NCBI RefSeq assembly: GCF_963678635.1
Contig: NC_087070.1
Coordinates: forward strand, 51,256,514-51,320,513
Length of the DNA stretch: 64,000 nt
Source: Symsagittifera roscoffensis
Taxonomy: Eukaryota > Xenacoelomorpha > Acoela > Convolutidae
Direction: 5' to 3'
The position numbers and the translations under genes were made by a program. Numbering within the stretch: position 1 is the stretch's first letter; the number at the start of each line of letters is the position of its first letter. The notes below the pieces were generated by a model, which was given only the letters and a program-made list of their open reading frames with translations, was not told the DNA's origin and did no database searches. This document shows positions 22,248-33,999 of the stretch, one piece after another.

Positions 22248-22839
22248 GCAGGAAAAAATTTTTAAATTAAAATTGGTTTTGACTTTGATTCTGTTTTGCA
22301 AGAAATTTGCAAAAATGTAACAGCACCTTATAACTGATACACTTTCTTGAAAACATCCAACAAACATCTTTACTTACAAAACAGAAGGTGCTGCTCAATT
22401 TAATCCAGTTTTTCAATTTGACTGTTTTTTGTAGAGATGAGTGTAAATTTTTAAAAAAAAATTAAAAATCTTGTCTCTGACGAAAGAATACTGCCAGAGA
22501 TCGACTGATGAAAAGACCAAATGTTAAAACTATTTGAAGATTATGTTATCTGAATATCCCCACCTTTATCAAACTTACCAATAATCCCCCACCCCGCAGA
22601 TTACGTTGTCTAAACATACCGCTTGTATCAAATTGGATAGCCATGGTAAAAATGCAATTAAAAAAAAACTCCATCATCTGATTCTTCTCTTTTTTGTTGA
22701 GATATGGAAATAAAGTATCAAGTTTTGATTTTCGAAGAGAAAAACTAGTAATTAGGACTGGATTTAAAAAATCCTTTCTTATTGGTTAATCATTCTGGGG
22801 AGCTGTTCAATTTCAGTTTTCCGTGGTTTTGTACACAAT
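22248..22839. other. AT-rich spacer, nothing recognised
   Basis: No frame, repeat or splice-like structure is supported. Confidence 0.4.
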
Positions 22840-24225
22840 AGTTTTACTCTGGAAGTCTGTCAGAGAATCATTTTCCCTTAAAAAAAATTTCATATAATGA
22901 AATAAAGATATTCAGTTTTGTTTCTTCAATTTTTTTTCTAAAAAAATTTGTTGATTTTATTTGTCTGAGTCATTGCATTCGTTTGATTTGAAAAAAAACC
23001 TGTTAGAGGGGCTCAAACTATCGTTCAAAATAGTGAAGCGCAGTTTGTTGTGCGGGAAATGAAACGCAGTCTTGAAGTTAAAGATGATGAAGAATAGTTA
23101 AAAGTTTGTTTTCTGGTAACATGAACTAATAATTGTTTTCAGACGATTCCACTGAAACTGTTTATGAGAATTCAGCTAGACTTCATTTTTTTTGTATTTT
23201 AGGTTTTTTTGAAAACTGGTATCATTTACACCAAAAAGGATCTCGCTGTCGGCAAAAACTTGAAATGCAAACTGTTGTTGGAATCCTGAAGTTTGCTTAA
23301 CCCCTTATTCTTTGACAACTTTTAAATATTTTAAGAGCAAGTACATTCTGTTTTGTGACCGCACTCACTTCAAACCCTAAATTATCTTTCGAAAAAGTAA
23401 AAGCTGTAACCAAATCAAATCAAATCTGGAAACGGCATAAATCACAGGATTTGTAGATATAAACGGGTAATTTAACAAAAACGGCACATTCACGGCTAGA
23501 ACGTGTTAACCTTAGCAGCATTGTTGCGCTATACGGTAAATCACATGCAAACGGCAATAACATGACAGATAAGATCAGACAGGTTAATTTTGCTATGTTT
23601 TTTGTTAGTTAAATTTATGTATTATACAGTTTGGTTCGGGTAAAAAACATTAGTTTTTTGGGGGGCTCGAACGTACGCCGAACCAGTCTGGTCAGTTTCT
23701 TAGGCTTGGTTCTAGACCGCTCGGCCAATTAATTTAGTTCTATTTACTCGCTTTTATATTATCGCTTATGAATGGTTATTTGCTCGGCAACATCCTCCGC
23801 CCCCAAGGAAGCTAGGACTGGCGCAAGTTTTACTGCCGGACAGGTAACGTCATCATTCAAGATTTTTAGCACGGCGGTTTGGGCTACCCCGTATTTTCCG
23901 AAGGTAAGCGTTCTAATGCGGGCCAAAGAAGTATAACCTCGGGGGTTGGCGGGTTCTATTATCCACACTAAATCGCCTGTCTTGAGTTTCTGTTGAGGAG
24001 AGGAGTGCCACTAGGCTCGCTTATCGAGACCTGGCACATACTCGCCTAGCAATCGTGACCAAATTGCATATGCCTGAGTACGCATGAGCCGTTTTCTATG
24101 GTTGAATTCCTCCTCAGAGCTTAAGGAAGGGAATGCCGCACTTGGCTTCCCAAGCAGGACGTGGTTAGGCGCAATAGCTTCCAAACTATCCGGATCACTG
24201 TTGTTAGGAGTCAGTGGTCGCGCAT
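22840..24225. repeat. 1.4-kb repeated segment, copy 1
   Basis: Matches 36287-37673 from CTCTGGAAGTCTGTCAGAG to GTCAGTGGTCGCGCATT, with scattered substitutions and indels. It contains a BEL/Pao pol C-terminus and a tRNA-like stretch, both on the - strand. The non-coding 0.8 kb beyond the tRNA-like stretch is probably element 3' sequence. Confidence 0.85.
23660..23728 (-). other. tRNA-like pol III box region, copy 1
   Basis: On the - strand TGGCCGAGCGG fits a tRNA A box and, about 50 bases on, CGTTCGAGCCC is one base from a B box. Acceptor and anticodon stems do not pair, so this is not a working tRNA; GAACCA/TGGTTC instead forms an internal hairpin. It resembles a tRNA-derived SINE head or a pseudo-tRNA. 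Confidence 0.5.
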
Positions 24226-24256
24226 TGGAGAGAACGATTTGAGATCTTTTTATCAA
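23759..24256 (-). pseudogene. BEL/Pao pol C-terminus (truncated)
   Basis: Reading the - strand: SNARPLTPNNSDPDSLEA, APNHVLLGKPS, then a TAG, then GDLVWIIEPANPRGYTSLAR. This is the end of a BEL/Pao integrase followed by the conserved domain that closes Pao polyproteins (NSRPLTP...PNH.LLG...R...W..RW..EY...L..R.KW). One in-frame stop separates two open segments in the same frame. All upstream Pol domains are missing beyond 24230. Confidence 0.85.
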
Positions 24257-26639
24257 TCGTTATTGTACAATAGTAACTTTATCTAGCGCCTGAATTAATC
24301 ATTGAAGATTTCCTTCAAGGGTTTTATGTTTGCAAATGAAAATATAAATTCATTGCTAGTAAGATTCTAAATATAAAAGTTTGTGTTGGCTTTTGCCGTA
24401 CGATCATGAAACTAAATAGTAAGTTTCTATGTAGTCATATGTCGTCTCTTGTCCGAGGTCTTTTTCCAATACCAGGTAGTTCTCGTATTGTGCGGAATAG
24501 CGGCTCTGATCTATTGAGTCGTAGAGACATTTCAACTAAGTTATTGTCGTGTAACATTTTAAAAAATTTTTGTCTATTTTCTAATCTGTTTTTGGTTAAT
24601 TCTGAGCTATTAAGGTCTTTATTTGAGACGTATGGTCGCACCAGATGAGTTAGATCCTTTTGGTTAACTCATGGAGTATTTTCGGATAGGGTACACCGTC
24701 TGCTCGTCACGCTATCTTATTTTCGGCCGGATAGATTCGTGCAACTTCTTAGTCTAATACCGATCCTAATCTTACTCTTATATCTACTAGTCTCAGGTTG
24801 TTTAACTAGTCTCTGCTAGGCTCCATAGATCTAGAGTATACTGGCTTATTTCGACTGCTGAAGTTCTCTTGGAGAGGTAACTAATTTATAAGTTAAATTC
24901 AAATCTCTCTGGTGCTGAAATTACAAGTAATTTCAGCACTTACAAATAAGTGGGTTGTTAGTTAGATGGAATATGATTGGTTAAAATTAAATATTTTACA
25001 GTGGTAAAATATCTAATTTATCCAATAATAAAATGTAGTTTAGATCAGGTTCCACCCATCCGGGGTTTACAGAGTTTTTAGATTTATCTGTCTTTCTACA
25101 ATTGAAGGATGGATGATGAACGTTGGTATTTAGCGAACATCATTTTCTTATCCGGTTCCTCTTGAAGAAGAACGTTCCAGGACGCTGGAATCAAGGATAG
25201 GAAATTGTTATTACGTCATTCGACAACGACTGTGATCCCCAATGAAACCAATCCGATTCCAAAATGGTTTGCTATGTCAGGTTTTTCTGTATTAGTAGAG
25301 AACTGTTTTGTGTGCAGCCTCGTCTGGGAATGGCGTGAGAATCGTGTTTGGAAGGGATGCCTTGGAACTCGGATCTGTACGTATACTTGAACATCGAGGT
25401 GGTCATTGGTCTAATTCAATGAAGAATTTTTCTGCGAAGTCAAGTCATACTCTAAATCCTTTGAGTCGTGATTGTGGACGGCATATCGGCTGTGTTTAGC
25501 CATTCTTTTGTTCGAGTGTGATGGGATCGTCTAGTCTTTGGATGTTCGTCTTTGTTGTTGTGTATGATCTATATACTGCATATTATGATTTACATTTTAT
25601 AAATTTCTGTTAATCTGGTTTTCAGTCATGATTTTAGTTAGTTGTTTTCACAAAAGCGTTTTATTTTAGTTCGTTTGTTTTGTAGAGTTACTCACCCTTG
25701 AGTACCTCTTATTAAAAATTGAAGTGTGGTCACAAATTGTGGGTGTAGCGCGGTGGGTTAGGCCGGCTATAAGCATGCTCAGGACGTCCTTCTCTGGTGG
25801 GTTAGGCCAGGAATGGGAGTGTGATTTTCATGCTGTTTCTTTGAGAGGTCCTGTTATGTGTTAACATTTTATGTTGGTTTTTTCTGGTCTTTCTTATGTT
25901 ACTTTGGTTGTGTCCTTTTTTTTCAAAAATCAAATTGTTTTTGGTTTGGGTTTGTCTTACGACTTTTTTGTGTTTTATTACTTCTTTCTTAGACTTTATA
26001 ATAGTCTTCAAAAGAATAAATTATCCAGTTTCAAGCTGGGTTAATCCGGTTTGGGTACCGTTGGTTTTCTTTTCTTAGTCATGCTGTTATTTTATGATTT
26101 GTGGTGTTTAGTAAGCTGCGTTGGTTAGTGTGGTTTAATATATATTTCCTTTCCAACCGGGTTAAACGAAAGTTTGAAACTTGTTAATGCTTGTTAGAGT
26201 TGTTGTTAGTAAAAACTTGAAACATAAAAACATTATTTAAACAATTCTTTGCTTGGATAGATTCTTGCGCGAATGAATGAAAATTTTAAACAGGTTAGTA
26301 CTGCTTTCTCATTTTATCAATTTTTTCTATTGAAATCGACTTTTACTGCTTTTGGGGAAGTTTAAAATTATAAATTTTTATCGTATCTAATTTTACTGCT
26401 TCTTGGGGAAATAATTTAAAAATTAAATTATTACATTGTTTATGAATTTATTTACATTATTTAGTGCGAAATATTTAGGAATTTATTTATAAATTAACAA
26501 GTTTGTATTTTTATTTGTTTTTTTTCTGTTTTGTAGATGATTGTGGTGTAAAGACTAAAAGAATAAATTAAACATTGATAGAAAATGGTTAGTACACTTT
26601 TGAATTTATTACTTAATATTATTGTAATTCATACTTACC
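24257..26639. other. Poorly resolved stretch with coding-like scraps
   Basis: The + strand is T/G-rich and the - strand A/C-rich, like the relic to the right. Coding-like pieces are 24435-24660 (-) with SSELTKNRLENRQKFFKML and RTIRELPGIGKRPRTRDD, and 25308-25499 (+) with RIVFGRDALELGSVRI. Two TTTACTGCTT(C)TTGGGGAA units lie at about 26345-26412. A GGTGGGTTAGGCC pair lies at 25752 and 25797. No gene model can be defended. Confidence 0.35.
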
Positions 26640-27880
26640 TTATTTATCTGGGAAAAAACCGTGTGGGAAGATGTCGTGAATCAAGTCTGATGTTGTTAGT
26701 AACTTGGCTAGTATGCGTATGACATTTTTAGTTTGTAGCAGTGGCCAAAGCAAATGGAGTGCCTTGATGGTGTTTAGTTCTTGTGTGCCTACTGCGAATT
26801 CATGAGGTGTGTTTTGTATTAAATTGTAAATTTTATGGTTATATTTAGTAATATGAATAAACTCTAGTATGGGTATTTCGATAGGTTGTATGAATTCATG
26901 TGGGATAATGAAGGGTCTTGATTCTTCATCATTGAAGGTCTTCGTGATGGGACAGAATATATACTTTTGGGTGACTGGGTCGTAGTTGCGGAGGATGCCG
27001 TAGAGGTTAGTATTTTTAATGCAATATGTAAAATTAAGAAAGAATGGTGACGTGTACTTTGAATTAATAAACTGAAAACGATGGTGGGGTTGTCTTGATG
27101 GAGTGTGTAAATCAAAATGATTTTGTATAAAACGATAATATGTGTAAGTGTGCGTTTGTTTAGTGCGTAAAACATATCGTGGGAACAGTGCAAATCGCGT
27201 TCTTGTGGTGAAAGAAAGTGAAAGGTTAGTGAAAATAACTGAAATTTATCATAAAAGCTTTCATATGCTTGCATGTCACCTAGTGCTTCTGAAATAATAT
27301 GATCAACCTTTTTATCAAAAATATTAAGTGTGAATAAATATGATGTTTTAAAAAAAAATTTCGGTTAGATGCGAGTTTGCAAAGCAATCTTCGTCTAAAA
27401 ATTGATCGTGATTAGGGCGGATGATATTGTGATCGTAGTATTCTTTTGAGAAACCGTTAGCTCGGGGTGCGGTGAATGTTTTTAACATTTTTTTTTATCC
27501 AACATAAGTAAATTGTCGAGGTGTTAATGATGTGATGAGTCTGTATAACATATTTTTGCTTTTCTCTATGTTTTCACTAGTATTAGTTATTGGTAAAAAA
27601 GGGGGTTAGTATAATTGTAGTAAGCTGTCCAATGAAGTGTTGGCATTAAAACCTGCTCATCAACAAAATTTCGTGTTTTGTTAGGAATGGTAGAAATATT
27701 CAAGGTATAGTGTGGAAATTATGGTAGGGTGATTTCTAGAAAATTTTTAGTGTTTGTGTGTTCTGGGTGGTTGATATTTTCTTTAGCTGTTCCGGGTTTG
27801 GTGGGAAATGGGTGATTTGGGAATTTTCGTTTAAAAGTGCGGTAAGCTCGGTAAGTGCTGCTAGGTGTGTTCAAGATTGA
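26640..27880 (-). pseudogene. Decayed unidentified protein-coding relic
   Basis: Coding-like segments follow one another on the - strand from about 27880 to a TAA at 26640. In order they contain STYRAYRTFKRKFPNHPF, a DEQVLMPTLHW piece, SLTPRQFTYVG, an ATG-led segment 27348-27488 starting MLKTFTAPRANG, a segment 27349 to about 27020 (SFYDKFQLFSLTF), and a last segment within 26640-27243 (GILRNYDPVTQKYIFCP, ALHLLWPLL). Stops or shifts separate them; one shift is in a nine-T run. Composition is non-repetitive with plausible hydrophobic and charged mixtures, and the DNA is G-poor on the sense strand. No catalytic or metal-binding motif, signal peptide or membrane helix is clear. It may be a mobile-element or virus-derived gene or a host pseudogene; I cannot identify it. 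Confidence 0.5.
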
Positions 27881-27902
27881 AACTAAAATGAAAGCATATC
27901 AA

Positions 27903-28188
27903 GACCAGCTAGTCTAGTGGTAACGTACTTGACCAGAAACCGAAAGGTCGCCATTTCAAATCCCGGTCATTTCATGTATTTTACATCTAAAAAACTTGGA
28001 ATACACTTGATTTGAACCGGATAAAAAATGTTCCTAAGTCAAACTTGTTTTAAATGATGTTCTGGACATGAACTTAATTAGATTTTGGCCAGAATTGACT
28101 TCTATTTTCTGGCAAGCAAGAAAATCCCCACTTATTGGCAAAAGTAGTGACAATAAAGTCGCTTTCGATTTCGATTTCGTTTAAAACT
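27903..28188 (+). mobile_element. tRNA-derived SINE
   Basis: The head GACCAGCTAGTCTAGTGGTAA has a good A box (TAGTCTAGTGG). Forty bases on, GGTCGCCATTTCAAATCCC is a weakened B box, and the 5' GACC pairs with the closing GGTC. A tRNA-unrelated body follows, ending GACAATAAAGTCGC and a short TTTCGA tandem tail, the usual 3' end of a SINE mobilised by a LINE. Only one copy is seen in this window. Confidence 0.7.
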
Positions 28189-29139
28189 TGATAATTTTGT
28201 TCCGAAACAGATATTATTCCGTTGTTTCCTCTTAATGATTGTCGATAATTATTGAAGGAAATATGTTTTTATATATATTGAACAATCGTGTTCTCAATCG
28301 AGATACATACAGCCAATCTACAGACCGACGACATACTCGACCGACCCACCACTTACTGAACACAGGTGGAAACATGGTCCGCCGACAATCGACGACAAAC
28401 CAGACGAAACCCTTGACGACTCAGTTTTTTGTGAGTGAGAAGTACCTCAGTGAAAGGTGATTGTGCAATTTCACGAAGGTGTATGCAGACAGCTACCTGC
28501 AAGTGAGACAGGAATCTCCCCAACCGTTTTTGATGGCCGAAGTTGACAAAAAAAAACTATTGTAAGACGTAAGTTCTCAGTTTAGTTTCTTCATAAACCA
28601 GAGCTATAATTGTTTTACGATCCTTCAAAGTTTTTTATTGTGACCCATCAAATCCATTCAGTGTGCTAAAATGTTGATTTCATTATGTTTACCGTGCTTT
28701 TGCCAATAGTCTAACCCGAATACCCCACCCAGAAAATCCGAAATCCAAAAAAAAAATCGAAAATCGAAAAAATTTGACTAAAAGTTAAAATTTTGGTTTC
28801 ATTTGCTAGTTTATAGTTAGTAGTCGATAACTCAAACCCGAACCCACCGTTCCGACCCGTTAGAAAAAAATTTTGTAAAAATTATTGAGAAAATTTTCGC
28901 AAAATATTGAAAAAAAAATCCGAAATCGACCCCAAATCGTCTTATTTCGGTACCAAATTACGAATTACCAAATTTCGGTACCAGACGTAGACAATAAGAA
29001 GGAAAAAAAATTTTCGAAAAAAAAAAGTTTTGTCATTTTTTTTTGCGAAAAAAAACAGCCGGCAAACGTAAGCACTGCAAAATTACGCAGTGTAGAGACC
29101 CCTCAGCACTATATCAAGTCAATCCCTTTGAGTTTTTGC
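28189..29139. other. AT-rich sequence before the BEL element
   Basis: No supported gene. GACCGACGACAT, GACCGACCC and GACGACTC motifs are scattered at 28325-28420. From 28730 the sequence is A-rich with CCGAAATC repeats. The BEL 5' LTR may start in here but its edges could not be set because no 3' LTR is available. Confidence 0.4.
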
Positions 29140-29234
29140 AACTCCGGTTGTTTCTGAGCAGGTGTGAGATTCTCAAAATCCGGTTTTCTTGATTCCCCCC
29201 AGATTTTTTTTTGTCGTGCCGAATGCCGTCCTAA

Positions 29235-29837
29235 ATGTTTATATTAGCCACTAGCTCGCTCTCTCGTGCTCATAAAACGCTACGTATAGCCGAGCAAAAC
29301 CGTATATCGCAATACTGTTATGTCCTTGGTGGTTTAAGTCTCAACCACAAGTACCAATCAAAACGTGCCCAAACTTTTTTAGACGGCGAATTAGCCCATA
29401 GAAATGATATAACAATCTGACACGACCTGATCAACAATTCAATCAGCAAGCACAATAGTAACAACGATACAGCACTCACGGAATTCGAACTGCGCAACAT
29501 TCTGCTAAATTACAAAAGTAATATTGCTGCAATTGTATATTGTCAACGAGTCGAAACTCCTAATATCTACGATTTGCTTTGCTCAACGGGCATTTTAATT
29601 TTAAGCGTGACTGGCGACTTAATCTCTAAGCGTAAGCAGAAAGACACTCGCTTACTCGGTCATTACTTCCAAATTCACCAAGAAACTGACCTTGAACTAA
29701 AGTCTTTCTCGATAGTCCGAAGTAATACGGCAAACTTAAGAAAAATAAAGAACAAAAAAAAGCGACCCTCTCAAAAAAAGCGTCGTGCCGATCGCAACCG
29801 CCGCCTAGTTTTCGAATCTGCAGCAAAGAACCTTTGA
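29235..29837 (+). CDS. Open frame upstream of BEL gag, unknown, one internal stop
   Basis: Two segments in the same frame (29235-29420 and 29421-29837) are separated by one TGA at 29418; removing that stop from consideration the frame spans about 200 codons. The first part starts MFILATSSLSRAHKTLR. The second has FELRNILLNYKSNIAAIVY and ends in a very basic tail (KIKNKKKRPSQKKRRADRNR) that resembles a nucleic-acid-binding or nuclear-localisation region. It stands about 250 bases before gag, where BEL elements normally have only LTR and leader. Whether it belongs to the element or to disrupted host DNA is open. Confidence 0.45.
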
Positions 29838-30093
29838 TATTTTTTGTATTGTCAATGTATTTCAATTTGTATTTTAATTCTAAATTACTCTTTTGCTTCT
29901 TTTTTATTTCCGCTCGCTCTAAATCATAAAGGCGAACTTCCCCACCCCCCTTTGTAAAGTAAAGTGTGACGATCTTTAATGAAACTCCTGTTTTTTCTGA
30001 GCAGGTGTGAAGAGTGACATCACACTTGACTTTTTAATCCCCTTTTTTCGATAGTTCACAACCGCCCGCTTTTCCTTTATTTAAAGCTAAGTC

Positions 30094-32300
30094 ATGACAG
30101 ATAAGCAAGCTCAGAAGCTGTCTAGGTGTTTTGACGGACGTAGGAAATATGAGGAGGAATTTTATAGGCTCTATTCAGATCTGAAAGACTATTCTTAGCA
30201 AAGGTAAGGACAGTCAAAGTTGAAAGGTCTATCCAGCAGTGCCAAATAGCAATAGAAAACTCAATAAGGAAAAACGACGACCTTCGCATTCTTGCTCAAA
30301 AAACGCTAGAACCTAGCAGTGCTCTCGCTGATCTTGACACTTGGTTAATCAGCATTACTTGCGCTCGAGATGAAATGCTGGAATTGTTAATTAAGCCCTT
30401 GGAAATGGCGAAAACTTTGTTTCCAGAGACTGGAGATGCTGACCCGCAAGCATCGCGAGCTGCTTCAACTGTCAGCCGGTCCACCCGATATAGTTCCCTG
30501 CACTCTAGAGCGTCTTCAATGACTTCCAGTCAGCGCAAACGCGAACTCGAATTAGCAAAATTGCGACGTCTTGAAATCGAGCGACAAAATGAAACAGGTA
30601 TCCGTCTAAAAGAAAAAGAAAACGAATTGGCTCTTGAGACACTTGTTGAGGAGAACAAACGAAAGCTCAATGAGGCCAAAAAGTTGACACAGAGTTAATG
30701 GACGATGATTCGGACATTGATACTGACATCAATAAAACCACTCTGCCTTCGAGTAGAACACAACGAGTTGTCGCTGAAACCTGAACAAAAGATTGGGTAG
30801 ATGAAGCACTCGATACACATTCGTCGGAACTTGCATCAACTATAACCATTATTCCCCGACAAGAACCTCAACCTCCGGGAATCACCAATTTGGTTTCTTT
30901 GTCTCTTCCACCAAGCACGGTTGATCTAATAAACGTCCACCTTTTTCCATCCAGTAGCAACCCAAGCGTTTGCCTACCATTACAATCGGTGGTATCATCT
31001 ACCGTTCATAATTTGAAGATTCCTTCTCAACCTCTCCCACCGCCGTCGCCAGCACCCCCGCCCCCGTCCTCGCCCCCGCTTCTTTTCATTCCACATATGC
31101 CAGCAGCAATGAGCCCCACATTACATGCTTCTGTCCCAATTAATACAACAGTCAATACGGCAACCCAGCCGGTGAACCTGATTCCTATTACTGCTCCACC
31201 AGCGAGTATTAATAACTCAACTCGTGTTCCAACAAATCAACCATCCTTCAACCATCCACATCCAGTTCGTTATATACCCAATATGAATAACTGGAGAATG
31301 GCACCTCCAACCACCGCGCCATTTACCGCATCAGATTCTACAGTACCCCAGGTTAAATACCGTTCAAACTGTCACACCAATAGTGCAACCACCACTCTCA
31401 CAATACCCGTGCACTGTTGGAGGGACAGTGTTTTACAATAACCAAGCGCAAGTGTCAACACAGCAGTTGTCTCAAGTCCCCAGCTATCCACATAGTGCCT
31501 TAGCTTATCCGACATCATTTGTTCCTCAGCCACACAATTTCGCTTCAACCTCAGTTCAACCACCACCTAATGCAGTAACCCTTGAAAATTTAAAGGAAAT
31601 ACTAACTTTCAACCGTAAGGATCCATTACCACTGTGGAACCTTAGGAAATACGGTGGCTGTCCACTTCAGTGGTTTGAATGGATTGGACAATTCCGAAGT
31701 GCTGTGGACTCTCAAAACTTGTCAGATGATGTTAAGCTGCACTACCTTAAATCATTAGTCAAAGATAAAGCTGAGACTGCTATAGCTGAGTTTGCCTGTA
31801 GTGGTACGATGCACAAAGATGCTCTCATGAAACTTGAGAGAAAAATTGGCCAACCTCAAATAATATTACGTGCATATCTGGACAAACTTTATAATTCACC
31901 GCCCGTTAAGATGCATAGTTCCGACAGCATCATAAGTTTTGCATCCATGATAGCAAGCATAGTTGGAGTGTTCAAATCTTTACATTACAACGCAGACCTT
32001 GAAAGTGCAACACTTCTCGATAAAGCAATAGAGAAGCTCCCACCTAAAATGAAAGAGTCTTGGTCGTTCCACACCGTAAAACGGAGTTTGTATGCTCCGT
32101 CTTTAATTGATTTCAATCACTGGCTGGAGGATAAAGCTGAAGCGCTTGAACGTATGCGTTCTTCATCAAATTACACTAGAAATCAGGATAATTCGGTTCG
32201 GACAAAAACCAATGTTAACATGTTTGCCGCAAACTCGCAAGCTAAGTTTGACGCAAATATTCAATATAGTCCATGTTTAGTTTGTAAAAGCAACCATTAA
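30094..32300 (+). pseudogene. BEL/Pao gag
   Basis: Gag starts at ATG 30094 (MTDKQAQKLSRCFDGRR) and breaks at a TAG near 30196. It resumes in 30375-30698 with the charged heptad-rich SSQRKRELELAKLRRLEIER, typical of Pao gag. There is a proline-rich spacer at 30890-31440 and then the capsid-like part at 31383-32300 (PLPLWNLRKYGGCPLQWFEW, ARDE-like tail, CLVCKSNH). A zinc-knuckle region continues past 32300 (CFSCF). At least four frame changes are present. Gag forms the particle shell. Confidence 0.85.
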
Positions 32301-32463
32301 ATTTTTAAACGTAGCGTTTTTAAAGAAAAAACTCCAACACAGCCTGCTAAATTTTGCGCTGAAAATAAGCTTTGCTTTTCTTGTTTTCAAGGAAATCATA
32401 TTTTTTAGGAAATGTCCCAAGCCCAAAACTTGTCCCAAACCACAGTGCAAGAGCACTCATAAT

Positions 32464-33963
32464 GTGTTACTGCACGGCGCAGAACGCGTTTTCCCTACAA
32501 ATAACCAATCTGGTTATGCACCGCGCACAACTGCAGCCAATCCCGCAGTTCAAACTCCATTTAGACCCACGACGCAAAACAATACTTGTGGGACATCCCT
32601 TATGAATCTAAAAGGACTGATGCCACATATAAATCTCACGTTATCATCAAATGACTCTGAAACCACCGCACTTGAGTTATGTGACACAGCTTGCAGTCAC
32701 TCTTGTATTTCACCTGAACTCGCTCGCAGACTCAATCTGACAGGTAGGAAAATTGATTTGAATGTCAATGGCGCCAATTGTTCCGAAGATATTACTTCAG
32801 AACAAGTTGATTTGAACGATCTGAATTTAATCCAGATATTTTGTTCACCGTTTGTGCATATGTAAAAAACAACATTTACATAGGTTCAGATATAATTAAC
32901 GTTCGTAGGTTGCAAGAGAAATACTCTCACTTGGAACCAATTGATTCAGTCGAATTTCGGTACGCTGATGTCGAAATGATTTTAGATCAAGATGTTTATG
33001 AGTACATTTGTCCTCTGGAATACTGCCAGGATATCAGCCAAAAATCACCTTTCACCGTTCGCCTCCCAATTGGATGGGTCTTAAGTGGTCCACTCCCTGC
33101 CTCCACCGGCCTGATCTCAACATGGTTGCATTGTAACATCGAAGATGTAAGTTTGGTAGATCATGTCAAATCTTGGTACGAACTTGAATCATACGGTACG
33201 TATAAACAAGTAGATGCCCTATCGTCAGACGATAAAAGGGCGAATAAATTTATAGAAGCATCAACTATACATTATGGTGATAGATACGCCGTTAGGATGC
33301 TTTGGGCCGAAGACCACTCACAGTTGCCCAACAACTACTACTCCGCCACAACTTAAATCTATGGAAAAACGTTTAGACAAAGTCACAAACCTCAGGGCTT
33401 TATACGCAAAAAACATTCAAGAAGATTTTGACAAAGGTTACGTCATCAAAGTGAATACACATGACTGCAAAAATCGTTCCGCTACGGAATGGTATCTTCC
33501 TCATCACCCCGTGATTAATCCAAATAAACCCGGAAAAGTCCGCCGCATCCTAAATGGTGCAGCCAAATTTCATGGATCGTCACTTAATAAAGCTCTTTTG
33601 GTTGGCCCAGATTTGCTTCAGAATCTGCTGGCCTTCCTAATGAGATTCCGTCAACATCAACATGCAGTATCAGCTGATATTGAAGGCATGTTCCTTCAGG
33701 TTGGTGTTCTCCCAATCGACCAACTGTCACTTCGTTTTCTGTGGCGGGAGGATCCCACAACCGATGTGGTAACGTATCAATACACGCGACACATTTTCGG
33801 AGCTCGTGACTCGCCCACATGTGCTAACTTTGCTCTTCAAAAGACAGCTCGCGACAATCAAGTCTTTTTCACCGACGCAGCGTCAGCCGTGATGCAAAAA
33901 TTCTATATGGACGATTATCTTGATTCGTTTCCCGAACCTGAACAGGCATTAAAAGTAAGTTAG
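32464..33963 (+). pseudogene. BEL/Pao protease and reverse transcriptase
   Basis: 32464-32865 holds the retropepsin motif LCDTACSHSCIS (DTA in place of DTG/DSG). 32841-33356 is the Pao connector (LPIGWVLSGPLP). 33274-33963 is RT: GKVRRILNGAAKFHGSSLNK, SADIEGMFLQVGV (catalytic D), FGARDSPTCANF and KFYMDDYLDS (active site YMDD). Frame changes occur near 32850 and 33300, and a TAG ends the segment at 33961. RT copies the element RNA into DNA. Confidence 0.9.
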
Positions 33964-33999
33964 GACCTTGTAGAACTACTTAAGTTAGGAGGATTTAAG

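Noticed and set aside
23660-23728. Functional tRNA gene
   Set aside because: A and B boxes exist but acceptor, anticodon and T stems do not pair.
25745-25815. Second tRNA-derived SINE (TAGCGCGGTGG looks like an A box)
   Set aside because: No B box at the right distance and no tail; only a GGTGGGTTAGGCC pair is present.
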